A program made the translations under genes and the position numbers. The notes below the pieces were generated by a model, which was not told the DNA's origin, ran no database searches, and saw only the letters and a list, made by a program, of their open reading frames with translations. A stretch of DNA of 64,000 bases from Rhizomys pruinosus (lineage: Eukaryota; Chordata; Mammalia; Rodentia; Spalacidae), in the NCBI GenBank assembly GCA_009823505.1, contig VZQC01010984.1, forward strand, positions 4,942,735-5,006,734. Direction: 5' to 3'. Positions 11,526-22,566 of the stretch are shown here, piece by piece. Numbering within the stretch: position 1 is the first letter of the stretch; each line of letters begins with the position of its first letter.

Positions 11526-11677
11526 TCTATTTAGTCTTTTTTGAGACAGGGTCTCCCTGTAGCCCCAGCTGTCCTGGAACTCACTATGTAGACCAGGCGG
11601 TCCTTGAACTCACAGAGATCTGCCTGCCTCTGCCTCCCAAGTGCTGGAATTACAGGTGTGCGCCACGAGGCCTGGCT
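11475..11677 (-). mobile_element. B1 SINE with (TTTA)n tail
   Basis: Antisense B1 whose tail is an unusual ~55-bp TTTA array. Flanked by tgatagaacc at 11,465-11,474 and 11,678-11,687. Confidence 0.9.
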
Positions 11678-11692
11678 TGATAGAACCATTTT

Positions 11693-11934
11693 TTTTTATT
11701 AATTTTATTTATTTCTGTATGTGTATGAATGTACTGTCTGCATGCAAGTCTGTGCACCCGTGTAGTGCAATGCCACGGAGGTCAGAAGAGGGTCTCGGAT
11801 TCCCCTGGAACTGGAGTTCTCCTGGAATTGGAGCTTCAGACGGTTCTCAGCCGCCATGTGGGTGCTGGGGATCGAACCCGGGTGGTCTGCAAGAGCGGTC
11901 GGCGCTCTTAACAGCTAGGCCATCTCTCCAGCCC
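11693..11934 (-). mobile_element. B2-type SINE, duplicated-core, inserted at the B1 target
   Basis: Full-length antisense copy with both core repeats. Its 15-bp target duplication tgatagaaccatttt lies at 11,678-11,692 and 11,935-11,949. The left copy overlaps the B1's right target copy, so the two SINEs used the same site one after the other. Confidence 0.95.
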
Positions 11935-11949
11935 TGATAGAACCATTTT

Positions 11950-12299
11950 AAAACACCTGCTTTGATGCCTTGTTTTTCTTTTCATTTCTTTTTTTCTCAT
12001 ACAAAATACGTAATTATCCTTTGTAATTTGTTTTTTAATTAAGCCATTCTCTCTTATAGGCGTACAGGGGCCCCTCTACCGTTCTACAAGTTCCTCCTCC
12101 TCTCAGGGAAGCCATAGCATTCCTCTAGGGGGTTGAAGCACTCCTGAATACAGATGGAAGCCAACTGGCTTAAATCATGCTCTTAGCAAATCTAGTCTCC
12201 TAAACATTCTACTATCCTAATGTTACTGCTGGCTGAAAAGCAGAAATTAGCTTGTTAAACAAGCTAATGTGTGACTTCTGTAGAAGTGCTCTGTCAGTA
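11950..12299. other. No recognised feature
   Basis: Unique-looking DNA between a SINE pair and an old repeat. Nothing recognised. Confidence 0.4.
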
Positions 12300-13010
12300 A
12301 ACACCTGTGGTTGTGTTCTTACCACGTGTCAGCCCCAGCTAAACACAGGGCACACCTGTGAAATGAAAGAGCCCTTCTACGGAAGTTAGTGTGAGAAATA
12401 CAAATAAATGAATATGGAAAGAAGGTTAATACTGAGGAGAATGTACAGGGAGCCCCCCCTAGGGAGCCAATCAAATTAAGGAAGACTTCTGGGAGGTGGT
12501 AATGGAGATACAAATGGGGAAGTGTTTAGAGAGCAGTTTTCCACCAAGAAGGCAGCAGGTGCACCTGGAGACTCAAACTGAAGAGAAAGCATGGCTTCTC
12601 TGAAGAGCCAGAAGAAGCCTTGTTGATGGAGATTTAACACAGTTGCGGACAGAACAAGGAGAGGAAAGGCAAGAAGACTGAGGAGATAAACAGTCCGTTT
12701 CACAGAGAGTCTTACAGGTCATTGCTGAGAAGCTAAACATTAGCCAGAGGGCAAGGCAAAGCCACTGCAAGATTGTAATCAGAAATGACGTGATCCGTTC
12801 AGCTGCACCGTGAAGGGTGGCAGCAGACTGATCAATGAGATCAATGAGGGGAATGTCGTCCAAATGAGAGGCAATGGCCGTCTGAATCAGAAAACGGCTA
12901 CCAAGGGGCATAAAAGGGATGAATCAAAGAGATGCTCAGAGGGTAGAGTAAGAAGATGGAGTATGGGTTGGGGGTGAGGGAAGGGAGAGAATGATATCCA
13001 GGAATGGTGC
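12300..13010 (+). mobile_element. L2-like ancient repeat
   Basis: Diverged but ordered: ttaccacgtgtcagccccag, an AAATA segment, ttaaggaagacttctggga, then gaaatgacgtgatccgttc and a purine-rich end. This is the order seen in old L2-type mammalian elements. A 112-codon minus frame here is a chance reading. Confidence 0.4.
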
Positions 13011-13779
13011 CTGACCTAAGCTGCCAAGTGTGTAAGTCTCCATCACCAATAGAAGGACACTAACATGCAAAAAGGTAAGGGGGTTGATTCTGGACACCTA
13101 GGGCAAACCTTTAGGACAAATGAGTGAAAATGACCATTATTGTGTAGCTTTTCTTGGGGAACTGTGAAGAAATGCCTATTCACCTGAGATATGGCACCAA
13201 GGACAGACCAAAGAATAGTTCCACTAAAGCCTCAATGAACCAGGTAGTTTATCGTGGTTACTTACTTATAGGAGTATGGTTGACTCAAAAGCAGCGGCAT
13301 CACCAAAATGCCCACCCTGGTAGAGCCTATGTCTCATGTAAGCTGTATGTGTGATGCCCCCTCCCTGCAGAATTTGAAGGCAGCTTGGCCTCTGGGAGAG
13401 TCTCCTCTCCCAGCACGTCACTTGGAGAAGGGGCTTGAGAATCTTGTAACTTTCAGATTTTCTTGAGCCTTGTGTTTCATTAGTCTTCTTCAGTCTTATG
13501 AACCTCCCTCTTCTTTCTGGGAAGGCAGGTTTCACTTAGGAGGAAACAGCTCCTGGACACAGGTATCTGAGGATATGAAGCTCAGATTCAAAGGATATAG
13601 ATCACCAGCATTCACAGAATATCGTAATTGAACACTTGATAATATCTAAGTCTTCTAGAAGATACTAAGAGAAAGAAAAGATCTACAATATGAGTCACCA
13701 GGCAACAACCCATGAACACAATGAAAAAGAGAAGGAAGTCTGTTCACTTACTGTGAAGTGGTTATTCCTAGCACCCTCT
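13011..13779. other. No recognised feature
   Basis: Unique-looking DNA. Short frames at 13,154-13,535 on opposite strands overlap and neither shows a known domain. Confidence 0.4.
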
Positions 13780-13932
13780 TTTTTCTACTTTTTTAATTAT
13801 TTATTTTGTGTATGAGTTTTATGCTTGTGTGTATGTAAGTGCACCCATGTCATCATTCAGTGCCCACAGAGGTCAGAAGAGGATGTCAGATCCCCTGGAA
13901 CCGGAGTTACAGAGAGTTGTTAGCCACCATTC
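13780..13932 (-). mobile_element. B2-type SINE, truncated
   Basis: Antisense tail and core (agatcccctggaaccggag) up to gttagccaccat, where it stops. The tRNA-like head is missing. Confidence 0.8.
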
Positions 13933-14289
13933 TTAAGGGTTTTGGATAACAGATAACTTTGGAATATGGAAGCAAGGTCTCCCTCTAGAGCCACTATTAC
14001 CCATTATCAAATATCCAAGTTTAGGGTTCCTTTTATAAAACACAATCAACTGTGTGTGTTTGCAGGCCTTATAGAACTGCAGGCAAGAAAAACTGCAGAA
14101 CTGTGCTGGCACTCGGGATTCTGATGGGATCATGAGTGAATGTCTTTGGTCTCTAATCCAGGAGTTTCTTGTCTTCTTACAACATCCAGAAGCTTGGAAA
14201 TAGAGGAAACACTGAGCCCTCCACAGTTACCAACATCTTCTAGAATTTAACAGTTAAGTGAGTTTGCTCAATTAAAATGCTTATGTACC

Positions 14290-14438
14290 CCAGCATGGCA
14301 TGGTGACGCATACCTGTAATGCCTACCCTTGGGAGATGGAGGCTGGAGGATCAGAATTCAAGGCTAGCCTCTGCTGCATAGTGAGTTCAAGACCAGCTTG
14401 GACCATTAGAGGCCTTGTTTTGAAAAACAAGCAAAAAT
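14290..14438 (+). mobile_element. Old B1-type SINE
   Basis: Diverged B1 head (ggcatggtgacgcatacctg), then gaggatcagaattcaaggc and a weak tail. An early B1 or the B1 half of a B4-type element. Confidence 0.65.
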
Positions 14439-14449
14439 GTTTTGTGCAA

Positions 14450-14500
14450 TTCTTGATACTTTGCAAGTACTTAATAAATGCTTACTCTTATTATATTTAA
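14450..14500 (+). mobile_element. MIR 3' fragment
   Basis: Short match to the MIR end pattern (ttgcaagtacttaataaatgc). About 50 bp, diverged. Confidence 0.35.
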
Positions 14501-14784
14501 CTATAAAATGTCAAATATTAAAATAGTAACCTTCCCATGCAAGTACTATGTAAATAAACTGCATGATGTTTAGAGTCCCATAAGCAAATATTCAGTGATA
14601 TGTACTAAGATCTTATACTCCCTGTGTACATATTGATATATCTCAGGTAAAAATACCCAATGGATAGTAGCTTATTCAAATGTTCTTTGCCATTAATATC
14701 TCTGTGTCTCTAAAAGCCTTTTGAAAAAGCCATATGGAAATCTAATACTACGGAATATTTCATATATATATATATATCAATAAT

Positions 14785-15872
14785 GGGTTACCTCTTTTGA
14801 ACCTGTTGGCCAGTGAGGTCATAGAGGTCTCCAAAGGTCATAGGCTATTACCATTGTTACCCTCTAGTACTTGATGGTAAGACCCTGTTGCTGCAGATAA
14901 TACATAGTTGTAAAACAGGGCAAAATCCAGGTACTGACCTGGAAGCTTCAGCTCTAATGTCTAGTTTTCATAGTGCTGGAAGGTCCCATGCACACTATAG
15001 GAGGAAGAAAGTCATCCTCAATCTCACCCAGCTGTGAAATCTGCTGGGCAAGATGTGCCCACTAGTGTAATAGTGTAAATGTTATGGGTGTAACCAACCA
15101 CCTTGTGGTTAGATTTAAGGCCTGCTGTGAGAGATGGAACCCATCTATACTTGGCACTGTTACTATGGCCAAGAACCTGTGAAAGATAGGTCATAGGCTT
15201 GAGTGCAGAACCTTCTACTAATACTCTGCTAAATGGACATGGTATTGAAACAGGTTCTAATAACTTATTGTTGGACACATAGAGTACTACATCTCTCGGC
15301 CTTCATCTGAAAAGCTTCTTCTTGAAGTAGAAGGCAATTAACACAGAGTCCCACAACTGGTCAATATGCAGAGAAAAAGAGACTAGGGACTGCTTAGCCC
15401 CAAATGGAACACTTCTGTCATACCTTTCCCTGCAAAGCTCAGGGATCTTCACCAAAGAGGGCATGGAAAGATTGTAAGAACCAAGGTGGTAGATGTCTAC
15501 AAGGAAACAGTGTTTCCTAGACAACAGGGTAGTTGCACATAGTAACTCACTTATACACAAGACCTGCTGAAGCTCAGGCCACAGAAAATCTAAGCATGGA
15601 GAGGAGAGGTGTGAGCACAAAGTCCCGCCACTAACTGAGGAGCTTTGGGCATGCTGGCCACGGAGAGAGAAAGGGATGTCAAGCACACTCCAGGGCAGGC
15701 TCCACACCAGGAGTATTTAGGCAACACAAGTTGAACTCAATGGATTAAAACACACACACAAAGTTAGGTGGAAAAGGAGGTGAGGGTGGATGTGGGAGAA
15801 CTTGTAGGGTGAGGGGTGAATATGACCCAAATACACTATATGTAATTCTCAAATAAGTAACAAAAATATTTT
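14785..15872 (+). mobile_element. Old rodent L1 (Lx-type) 3' UTR
   Basis: About 1.1 kb that follows the rodent Lx-type L1 3' UTR as I know it: cacccagctgtgaaatctgc, tgggtgtaaccaaccacc, aggaaacagtgtttcctag, cactccagggcaggctcc, ending caaataagtaacaaaaat. No ORF2 is attached. The two minus-strand frames of 84 and 134 codons in it are noise. Confidence 0.75.
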
Positions 15873-17085
15873 TTAAATATTTCTGTGTCTGTCAACATTA
15901 TTGAAAATGAATATTCATTTGTCATTGCAGAGCCTGGAAAAGGAAGTCTTAAGACTTTTACATCCAATGTGACTGGGAGAGAGATGTTGGTGTGAGATCT
16001 TGTCCAAGGAAGCAGACTTGAATAGGCGCCAAGTGTCCTGCCAGTTCGTCGGGGTCTGTCTCTGTCCCTCTGTCACACTCAGTAGTTTATTCCTAGCAGT
16101 TAGTATTTGATTCCCCAGGACCTAGCATCTAGTATAAGCACTGAAAACATTAATTAATGTACTCTGAAATTTAAGGAAGACTTTCTTTTTCTTGACCAAC
16201 TAGAAGTAGATATCTGCGTCATTGAAGAGACCCTGATCTCAAATCACACCTCTGACAACTACGTTTCCTACTGTAAAGACACTCCATCAAAAGTCTAAGA
16301 TAAAGTAGAAATGACAAAATAACAAAACGAACTTTTGACCCATTTCATTGTGTACTGAAAGGCACATTTTGGCACAAAAAGTCTCAGTACTATGTAATTG
16401 TCATCAGTGTTTCACTTAATATTTTTAACAAGCTGAGCAACTGACATTGTGACTGAACACACACCTCTGGTGGCTCTTGTTGCTAAGCAAAAAAAAAGTG
16501 TATAAAAAGCTTGTTGTCCTCTTTTGTAAGAAAAGCTATTATTTTAAACATAAATATATCACAACTGCTGGTTGGATTTCTGAGACAACTCGGGCCATCC
16601 TTCCTCCTTCCTTTCCAAGTCAACTTGTGTCATATTCTCCTTCTCCTCCCTCCCTTCCAGTTGCTGACTTGGGTCCCATATTCCTGTGCTGGTCCTGGAT
16701 CCAGAGCAAGTTCCTCTGAGCCAGGACATGTCTACTGGGACAGGCGATGCCATTTTTAGCTATTTCTCTTCTCTCTCCAACACTCGCCAGAATAAAATTA
16801 TGCATTTCATTTAATATGCTTCTTTTTCCCTTCAGATGGCTAGGTTTCCACCATATCTAGTGCTTTTCTCCATTTGTTCCATGTTCGTTTTTCAATTCTT
16901 TCCCCTCTCTTCACTTTCCAATCTCTGGGAAGAGGTTATTAGAATGATCAAAAAGCAGTGCAGGGAGAAGCCACTGAGAGAGGAAATGTCCTAAATTGGG
17001 AGTGAGCAGCGGCAAATTGAATACTCTTTAAGCAATATAATGTGGCAGCCCTTGAAGAAGCACATTATAACTCTTACCATCACAA
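15873..17085. other. No recognised feature
   Basis: Largely unique DNA. Pairs of overlapping short frames at 16,477-16,805 are mutually exclusive and domainless. Confidence 0.45.
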
Positions 17086-17236
17086 GGCTGGAGAGATAGC
17101 TCAGGGATTAAGAACACTAGCTGCTTCGACAAAGGACCCAAGTCCAGTTCCTAGCACCCACATGGCAGCTAATAACTGTCTGTAACCCCAATTACAGACA
17201 TAAATAAAAATGAATAAATAAATAAAAATAAATATC
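17086..17236 (+). mobile_element. B2-type SINE, 3' half deleted
   Basis: Head (gctggagagatagctcaggg) and core are present, then the element jumps from aattacagacat to an AAATAAA tail. Confidence 0.8.
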
Positions 17237-17350
17237 ATCACATAAATGGTTCACTAAAGACTGACAGGGTAAGGAATTATCCAAGGTCCAACAGAGGATA
17301 AATGGCAGCAGTAAGGCTTGATCCCAACTTAGAAACTCTAAGAACCACTC

Positions 17351-17525
17351 TTTTTTTTTTTTTTTTTTTTTTTTTGTCTTTTTGAGACAGGGTCTCCCTG
17401 TAGCTCTGGCTCTCCTAGAACTCACTCTGTAGACCAGGCTGGCCTTGAACTCACAGAGATCCACCTGCCTCAGGTGGATCCACCCTAGGTGCTAGGATTA
17501 AAGGCCTGTGCCACCACACCCAACC
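17351..17525 (-). mobile_element. B1 SINE inside MIR
   Basis: Antisense B1 with a T-run of about 25 and an internal oddity: bccacctgcct is followed by an inverted caggtggatcc-like insertion. The flanks agaaccactctttt (17,341) and agaatcactctttt (17,526) are a target duplication with one mismatch. Confidence 0.88.
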
Positions 17526-17540
17526 AGAATCACTCTTTTT

Positions 17541-17768
17541 AAAAAATGTTTTATCTATTATTTTTATTTTACATATATGCTTGTATTTCCTGCATGTATA
17601 TAAGTGCACCCATGCCATGCATTGCCCACAGAGCTCAGAAGAGGGTGTTGGATCCCCAAGAACTGGGGTTACAGAGTTGTTAGCTGCCATGTGGGTACTG
17701 AGAACAGAACTCAGGCCCTCTGTAAGAACAGCCCATGATCTTAACCTCTGAGCCATCTCTCCAGCCCC
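17541..17768 (-). mobile_element. B2-type SINE inside MIR
   Basis: Antisense, older single-core B2 ending ccatctctccagcccc. It follows the B1's right flank, and a third diverged copy of the target (agagccattctt) starts at 17,769. Confidence 0.9.
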
Positions 17769-18004
17769 AAGAGCCATTCTTAATCACCGTCTTCTACTAC
17801 CTCCCTGATCTCAGAGTGGGGGATGAGTGATTTGCCTGTACAAACAAGTAAGGAATAAGGAAAATTTGAGAAACTGCAGAGAAGTAACCAAGAAATAAAA
17901 ACCCATCAAAATTAAAAGGCTCATTCATAACAATTTGTGAGTAAAAATACACATAAGGTTTACATGTAGAAGTCTGGTTGGAATGAATGCTCCATTCCTT
18001 GTTA

Positions 18005-18130
18005 ATCCATTGTTTAACCTCTCTAAGTCTGTGTTTTCTCATCTCTACCCTGAGATAACACATATTTAACAGCTTAATGGCAAGGATTTTCTACTTACCA
18101 TGAAAATGCTTTCTAAACTGTTGAGTTCTA
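18005..18130 (+). mobile_element. MIR fragment
   Basis: Sense MIR 3' pattern: attgtttaacctctctaag, gtgttttctcatctctacc, then taacagcttaatggc. Old and diverged. Confidence 0.5.
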
Positions 18131-18433
18131 TTTAAATGTCTTTCTCTATCTTTGTTTCTCTCACCTGTAACAGAAAGTACATTTCATAATAAGGCTTCTG
18201 GAGCATCTATAGAGTATAGGGCATTCTAGGGACCGGAGGAAATTCTTGCAGGTAGCCTTCAGACTTCATTCTTCTTCACCTGAGGTCTGGGAGGATTAAG
18301 AGACCATCCTATGGAAGCAGCATAGAGAAAATGTCTTAACCGAAGGCATTCATCGAGCATTATTCTGAGAGGAAAGGAGCACCTTTAACCTGTAGCATTC
18401 TACAATAAGAATACATATGATTAAAACAAAAGA

Positions 18434-18655
18434 CTGGGACTGGAGAGATGGCCTAGCGGTTAAGAGCACTGACTCCTCTTGCAGAGGACCCGGGTTTGAT
18501 TCCCAGCACCCACGTGGCTGCTAAGAACCATCTTTAACTTCGGTTCCAGGGGAATCTGACACACTCTTCTGACCTCTGAGGCATTGCATGACAAGGGTGC
18601 ACAGACCTACATCCAGACAGTACATTCATACACATAAAAAAATAAATAAAATTAA
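18434..18655 (+). mobile_element. B2-type SINE, single-core young form
   Basis: Has gatggcctagcggttaagag and one core. A 12-bp target duplication taaaacaaaaga lies at 18,422-18,433 and 18,656-18,667. Confidence 0.94.
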
Positions 18656-18683
18656 TAAAACAAAAGAATGTCAGACATTGTCT

Positions 18684-18852
18684 GTGATTGTTTGAATGAA
18701 AACATCCCAGCCGGGCATAGTGGCGCACACCTTTAATCCTAGCACTTGGGAGGCAGAAGCAGGTGGCTCTCTGTGAGTTCAAGGCCATCCTGGTCTACAG
18801 AGTGAGTTCCAAGACAGCTGAGGCTACAAGGAGACCCTGTCTCAAAAAGACC

Positions 18853-18896
<44 letters not shown>

Positions 18897-19258
18897 CATC
18901 CCGCATAGGTTACAAGGATTAAGTCATTTTGTTCCCCAGTTGGTGGCGCTGTTTTGGGAGATCTTAAAGGTGTGGCCATACTGGAGGCAGCACCTCGCTG
19001 GGGGTGGGCTTAGATAGTTTTCCAAAAAAGTCTTGGAAAACAGTCTCCAGTCTCTCTCTGCTTCCTGTGTCCACTTGAAGATTTGGAACCTCGGCTTTCT
19101 ACTCTGGCTTGGGCCCCTCTTGCCCCTGCCTCCTGCCGTGATGGACTCGTAATTCCCCGGGAAACTGTCACGTAACCTAAAATATAAAACTCTTTCGGTT
19201 TATACTTTTCCTTGGTTCATGGTAGTTCTATCAAAGAACAGGAAAAGTAATTAATACA
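18684..19258 (+). mobile_element. Rodent medium-reiterated repeat, split by B1
   Basis: Recognisable as a common rodent repeat of about 370 bp (gattgtttgaatgaaaac, gttccccagttggtgg, aaaggtgtggccatactgg, ending near tttccttggttcatgg and aaagtaattaatac). I do not recall its family name. A B1 sits in it at 18,709-18,891. Confidence 0.55.
18709..18891 (+). mobile_element. B1 SINE inside the rodent repeat
   Basis: Near full-length B1 with an A tail over 30 bases. An 11-bp target duplication gaaaacatccc lies at 18,698-18,708 and 18,892-18,902. Confidence 0.95.
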
Positions 19259-19560
19259 CTATCTTAAAAACCTAACTTTAAGAAAATACAAAAGAAAAAT
19301 CTCTCGACTTTGTATAGCAACTCTAATGGAATGGTGCACAAGGGAGGCAGGGTCAATATGGGACTTGGACTACAGCAGGTCCCAGGCTGGCCACGTGAGC
19401 CAGTGGCATAGGACAAGAAGAGATCCCCAGCCTGATATAGAGACGCCTCCCCCAATACCAGTAGGGTTTATATGAGAAATATTTTGGAGACTTTTGTAAG
19501 TTAGGCAATTCTAGCTCGCAGAAAATTCAAGAATATACATTTTGAGGATCCTTCCCCATT
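19259..19560. other. No recognised feature
   Basis: Unique-looking DNA, nothing recognised. Confidence 0.4.
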
Positions 19561-19870
19561 CCTAAAGCTCTGTTGTAGGTACTGAAGATGAAGTAACAGA
19601 ATGGGCAAGCTTGCTGTCTCCATAAAGCTTACATTCTAGAATCCAGTCAGGTCAGGGAAGGCAGATAAATTGTCTGGATAATGTCAGATCGGGTGCTAAG
19701 CACCCAGAAGAGCTCGTTAACTGAATGGACAGTTTTTTAAGGCTCTCTCAAAAGATCACCTCTGTGTAATGAGAAAGGCAAGTACTAAGCAACTGACATT
19801 CATTTAAAAGCATTCAGTGTGCAATGTTTAAGCATCCATTTCATGTCAGGCACTATTAAGACAAGAATAT
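19561..19870. mobile_element. L2-like ancient repeat pieces
   Basis: Contains tgttgtaggtactgaagatg, then aagcttacattctagaatc, and near 19,840 catttcatgtcaggcactat. This is the typical order of old L2-type fragments. Low identity. Confidence 0.4.
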
Positions 19871-19968
19871 ATATTCCCAATGCCCAATAACCCTTAAAGG
19901 GGATTCAGCCTCTGTTAATCCTGTTTGTCCTAAACCCCACCAATTTTCTCACTTGAGGATACACTCTG

Positions 19969-20543
19969 GGGAACTCCAGGCGCACCAGCTGAAGCAAGCA
20001 CAGCAAGGAGCTGAAACCAAAACCCCCAAATGTCCTCAGCGATGGAGTGGATAACAAAATAATGTGGTGCATCTACACAAAGGCGTTCTATGCAGCAGTA
20101 AGAAAGATGACATCATGGGCTTTCGGAAAACTGGCTGGAGCTAGAGGACCATCATGCTGCGCAGGAAGTAACACCATCCCAGAAAAAAAACAAACGATGA
20201 TGGTATCCCTCTCTGTGGATGCTAGTGCCCAATTACCTAGTTGTAATGATTTCTTGTGCATGGCCCCTTGAGTTTTTGCCCAAAGCAGTTGGGCGTGATG
20301 CATATTGGGAAACAACAACAACAAGGCAACCACAACAGAAAGGGACTGCATCAAAGAACTAACTGGACTGAAAACGTGAACTTCTGCTCAACTTCCACAT
20401 AGAGAATAATGAGAAAGACTGAGAAAGAGATTGAAAAGCATGTTTGGCAGAGTGGATGGGCTCTGGTGGGTGGGGGGAATAGGGTGGGGAGACATGGGTC
20501 TAGATTAATAAACAATATATAAATAAATAAAATTTTTTTAAAA
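19969..20543 (+). mobile_element. L1 3' end, 5'-truncated
   Basis: Holds the last ORF2 codons (frame MWCIYTKAFYAAVRKMTSWA, disrupted) and a 3' UTR with an aacaacaacaac run and an AATAAA-rich end. A 13-bp target duplication aggatacactctg lies at 19,956-19,968 and 20,544-20,556. Small insertions and deletions relative to the copy near 30 kb are frequent. Confidence 0.88.
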
Positions 20544-21083
20544 AGGATACACTCTGAAAGTATCTCCAACCAGGAGACACATAAAAAAATCTGGGCCAAA
20601 AATGTTAGCAAAGCCTAGATGGCCCAGCTCTACCCTACAAAGAAGAAGTGGCATTTCACATATGGTGGGTACGCTCTCCACTGCCGAGTCCCATTTTTTT
20701 TTTTTATTTTTTTCCTTTTTTTTAAGGGGGGGAATCCCACCTCAGCTCGTACTGGCCATAGAAGTTCATCAGCAGGGACTATGGTCATCAGACCTGAGCA
20801 AGAACATGCATGTTACTTCATCTGTAGCTGTGTGACTTAACCACAGACCTTTTGGAAATCTGGAAACCTGCCATCTTTAAAGAAGAATGAGAAATCACCC
20901 TTCAGAAAGAAACCTGCTAGTGTCAGTGTCCACACAGTGGGCTACACTCTTGGGGGTGTGCGAGCAAAGGTCTTTATGTGCAGGCTCTTTAGAATTCATG
21001 ACCATGGACCGACTCAAATAAATAATAAGGAAAAATGTTAGCCCCTTCTTCATATTTAGACATGTAAAAGAAAAACAATTTTG

Positions 21084-21244
21084 CACGCGGGGCAGCCTTT
21101 AATCCTTAGCACTTGGAGGCAGCGGGTCCGGCGGGTCTTTGTGAAGTCAAGGCCAGCCTTGTCTTACAGAGTGAGTTCCAGACAGCTGGGGCGACAGGGA
21201 GACCCAGTCTCAACAAGACCCCAAAAAAAAAAAAAAAAAAAAAA
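21084..21244 (+). mobile_element. B1 SINE with corrupted sequence
   Basis: Recognisable B1 body with many small deletions (cggggcagcctttaatcct, gagtgagttccagacagc). The counterpart at 26,988-27,144 has different errors at different places, pointing to unpolished sequence. Confidence 0.85.
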
Positions 21245-22330
21245 GAAACAATTTTGCATAGTTCTATAGTCTATTTTTCTCTCTCAATCTGGAGACACAT
21301 TTAGAAAAGCTTGAATTTGCTTGCCAAGGTATAGACCTCTCTTCTACAAGCCTGCTAATCCCCTTTTATTATTCTTTAAGTGTAAAGGGCTTATTAAGAT
21401 GACAAAATATTTAATTTTTTATCTCAAATAGTCACAAGGGAAGGTTAACTTTGTGAGCTGAGCTGTTTACAGGTTTAGAAAGTGAAAAACAGCTCAGATG
21501 AGAACTGAAACAGAGGAGGAAGAAACATGGTTGATAGGAAAGGGAAATAATCATTCCCCAGATGTTGAGTAAGGAGAAAATAGACAAACACAGTACAGAG
21601 AGAGAAAGAGCATGTAGTGCCTTCCAGAAAATTGACAGCCTCTTCTCTCCAAAAGAAATGGCTTAATATGAATTTATTTGCATGTGGCAAGTAGCCTTGG
21701 TTGCAAAAACTTAAGATATTGTTACACATGAAGAGCACAAGTGTCTGTCTCTCTTTTTCTTGCTTGCTAACAACCATAAGAAGATATCTAGACCTTGCTT
21801 AAATTTCAGCAGAGGCCTTCTGGAAAAAAAGCAGATCCATAAGACATAAATAAACAAGCACCATCTTGGACAACATTCTTTAAAAAATGACACAACAAAT
21901 CTGTTTCAAATTGACAGCATGAGCTTGGAGAAGTAGACATGCATTCTGTGTGGTTTGATACTGGACGGGAGCTGCTGCCCACCCCCCCCCCCAGCCTGCC
22001 CTCCCTATTACATGCATGCCTCCCTCTTAGAAATCTATGTAGTCATCTGTAGAGCCTAGTGACAGATCACACTGGCCTCTTGGGCTCAGTGTTATTTGTG
22101 AATCCTAAAAGTGAGCAAACTAAATTTTCTAGATATGCCTTGGATTCATTTTTACACTATTTCTTTGCTTTCAGTTATAGAAAATGTCATTTTTTAAATA
22201 TTTTATTGGTGTTTTGTGTACTTCATACATCATTTCCCATTCCAATTTAGACTCATTTCCCTTTCCATGCCCCCACCCCGCCTGAGTTCATGCATTCTGC
22301 CATACATGTCTCGTATATTTCCCTGAGTCT

Positions 22331-22566
22331 TTTTTTTTTTATTATTTCTGTATGTGTATGAATGTACTGTCTGCATGCAGGTTTGTGCACCCGTGTCGTG
22401 CAATGCCGCGGAGGTCAGAAGAGGGTGTCGGATTCCCCTGGAACTGGCGTTCTCCTGGAATTGGAGTTTCAGACGGTTCTCGGCCACCATGTGGGTGCTG
22501 GGGATCGAACCCGGGTCCTCTGTAAGAGCAGTCGGCGCTCTTAACCACTAGGCCATCTCTCCAGCC
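22331..22566 (-). mobile_element. B2-type SINE, duplicated-core, nested in L1
   Basis: Near-consensus antisense copy with both cores (ctggaactggcgttctcc, tggaattggagtttcag) and intact B box. It splits the L1 3' UTR. Confidence 0.95.

Larger units (their letters stand above)
17247..17800 (-). mobile_element. MIR split by a B1 and a B2
   Basis: Antisense MIR up to aaactctaagaaccactc (17,247-17,350), resuming at agagccattcttaatcac (17,769 on). The intervening 420 bp are younger SINEs. Confidence 0.6.

Noticed and set aside
12573..12911. 112-codon minus-strand open frame
   Set aside because: Lies in an old L2-like repeat; no protein signature.
15303..15707. 134-codon minus-strand open frame
   Set aside because: Lies antisense to an old L1 3' UTR.
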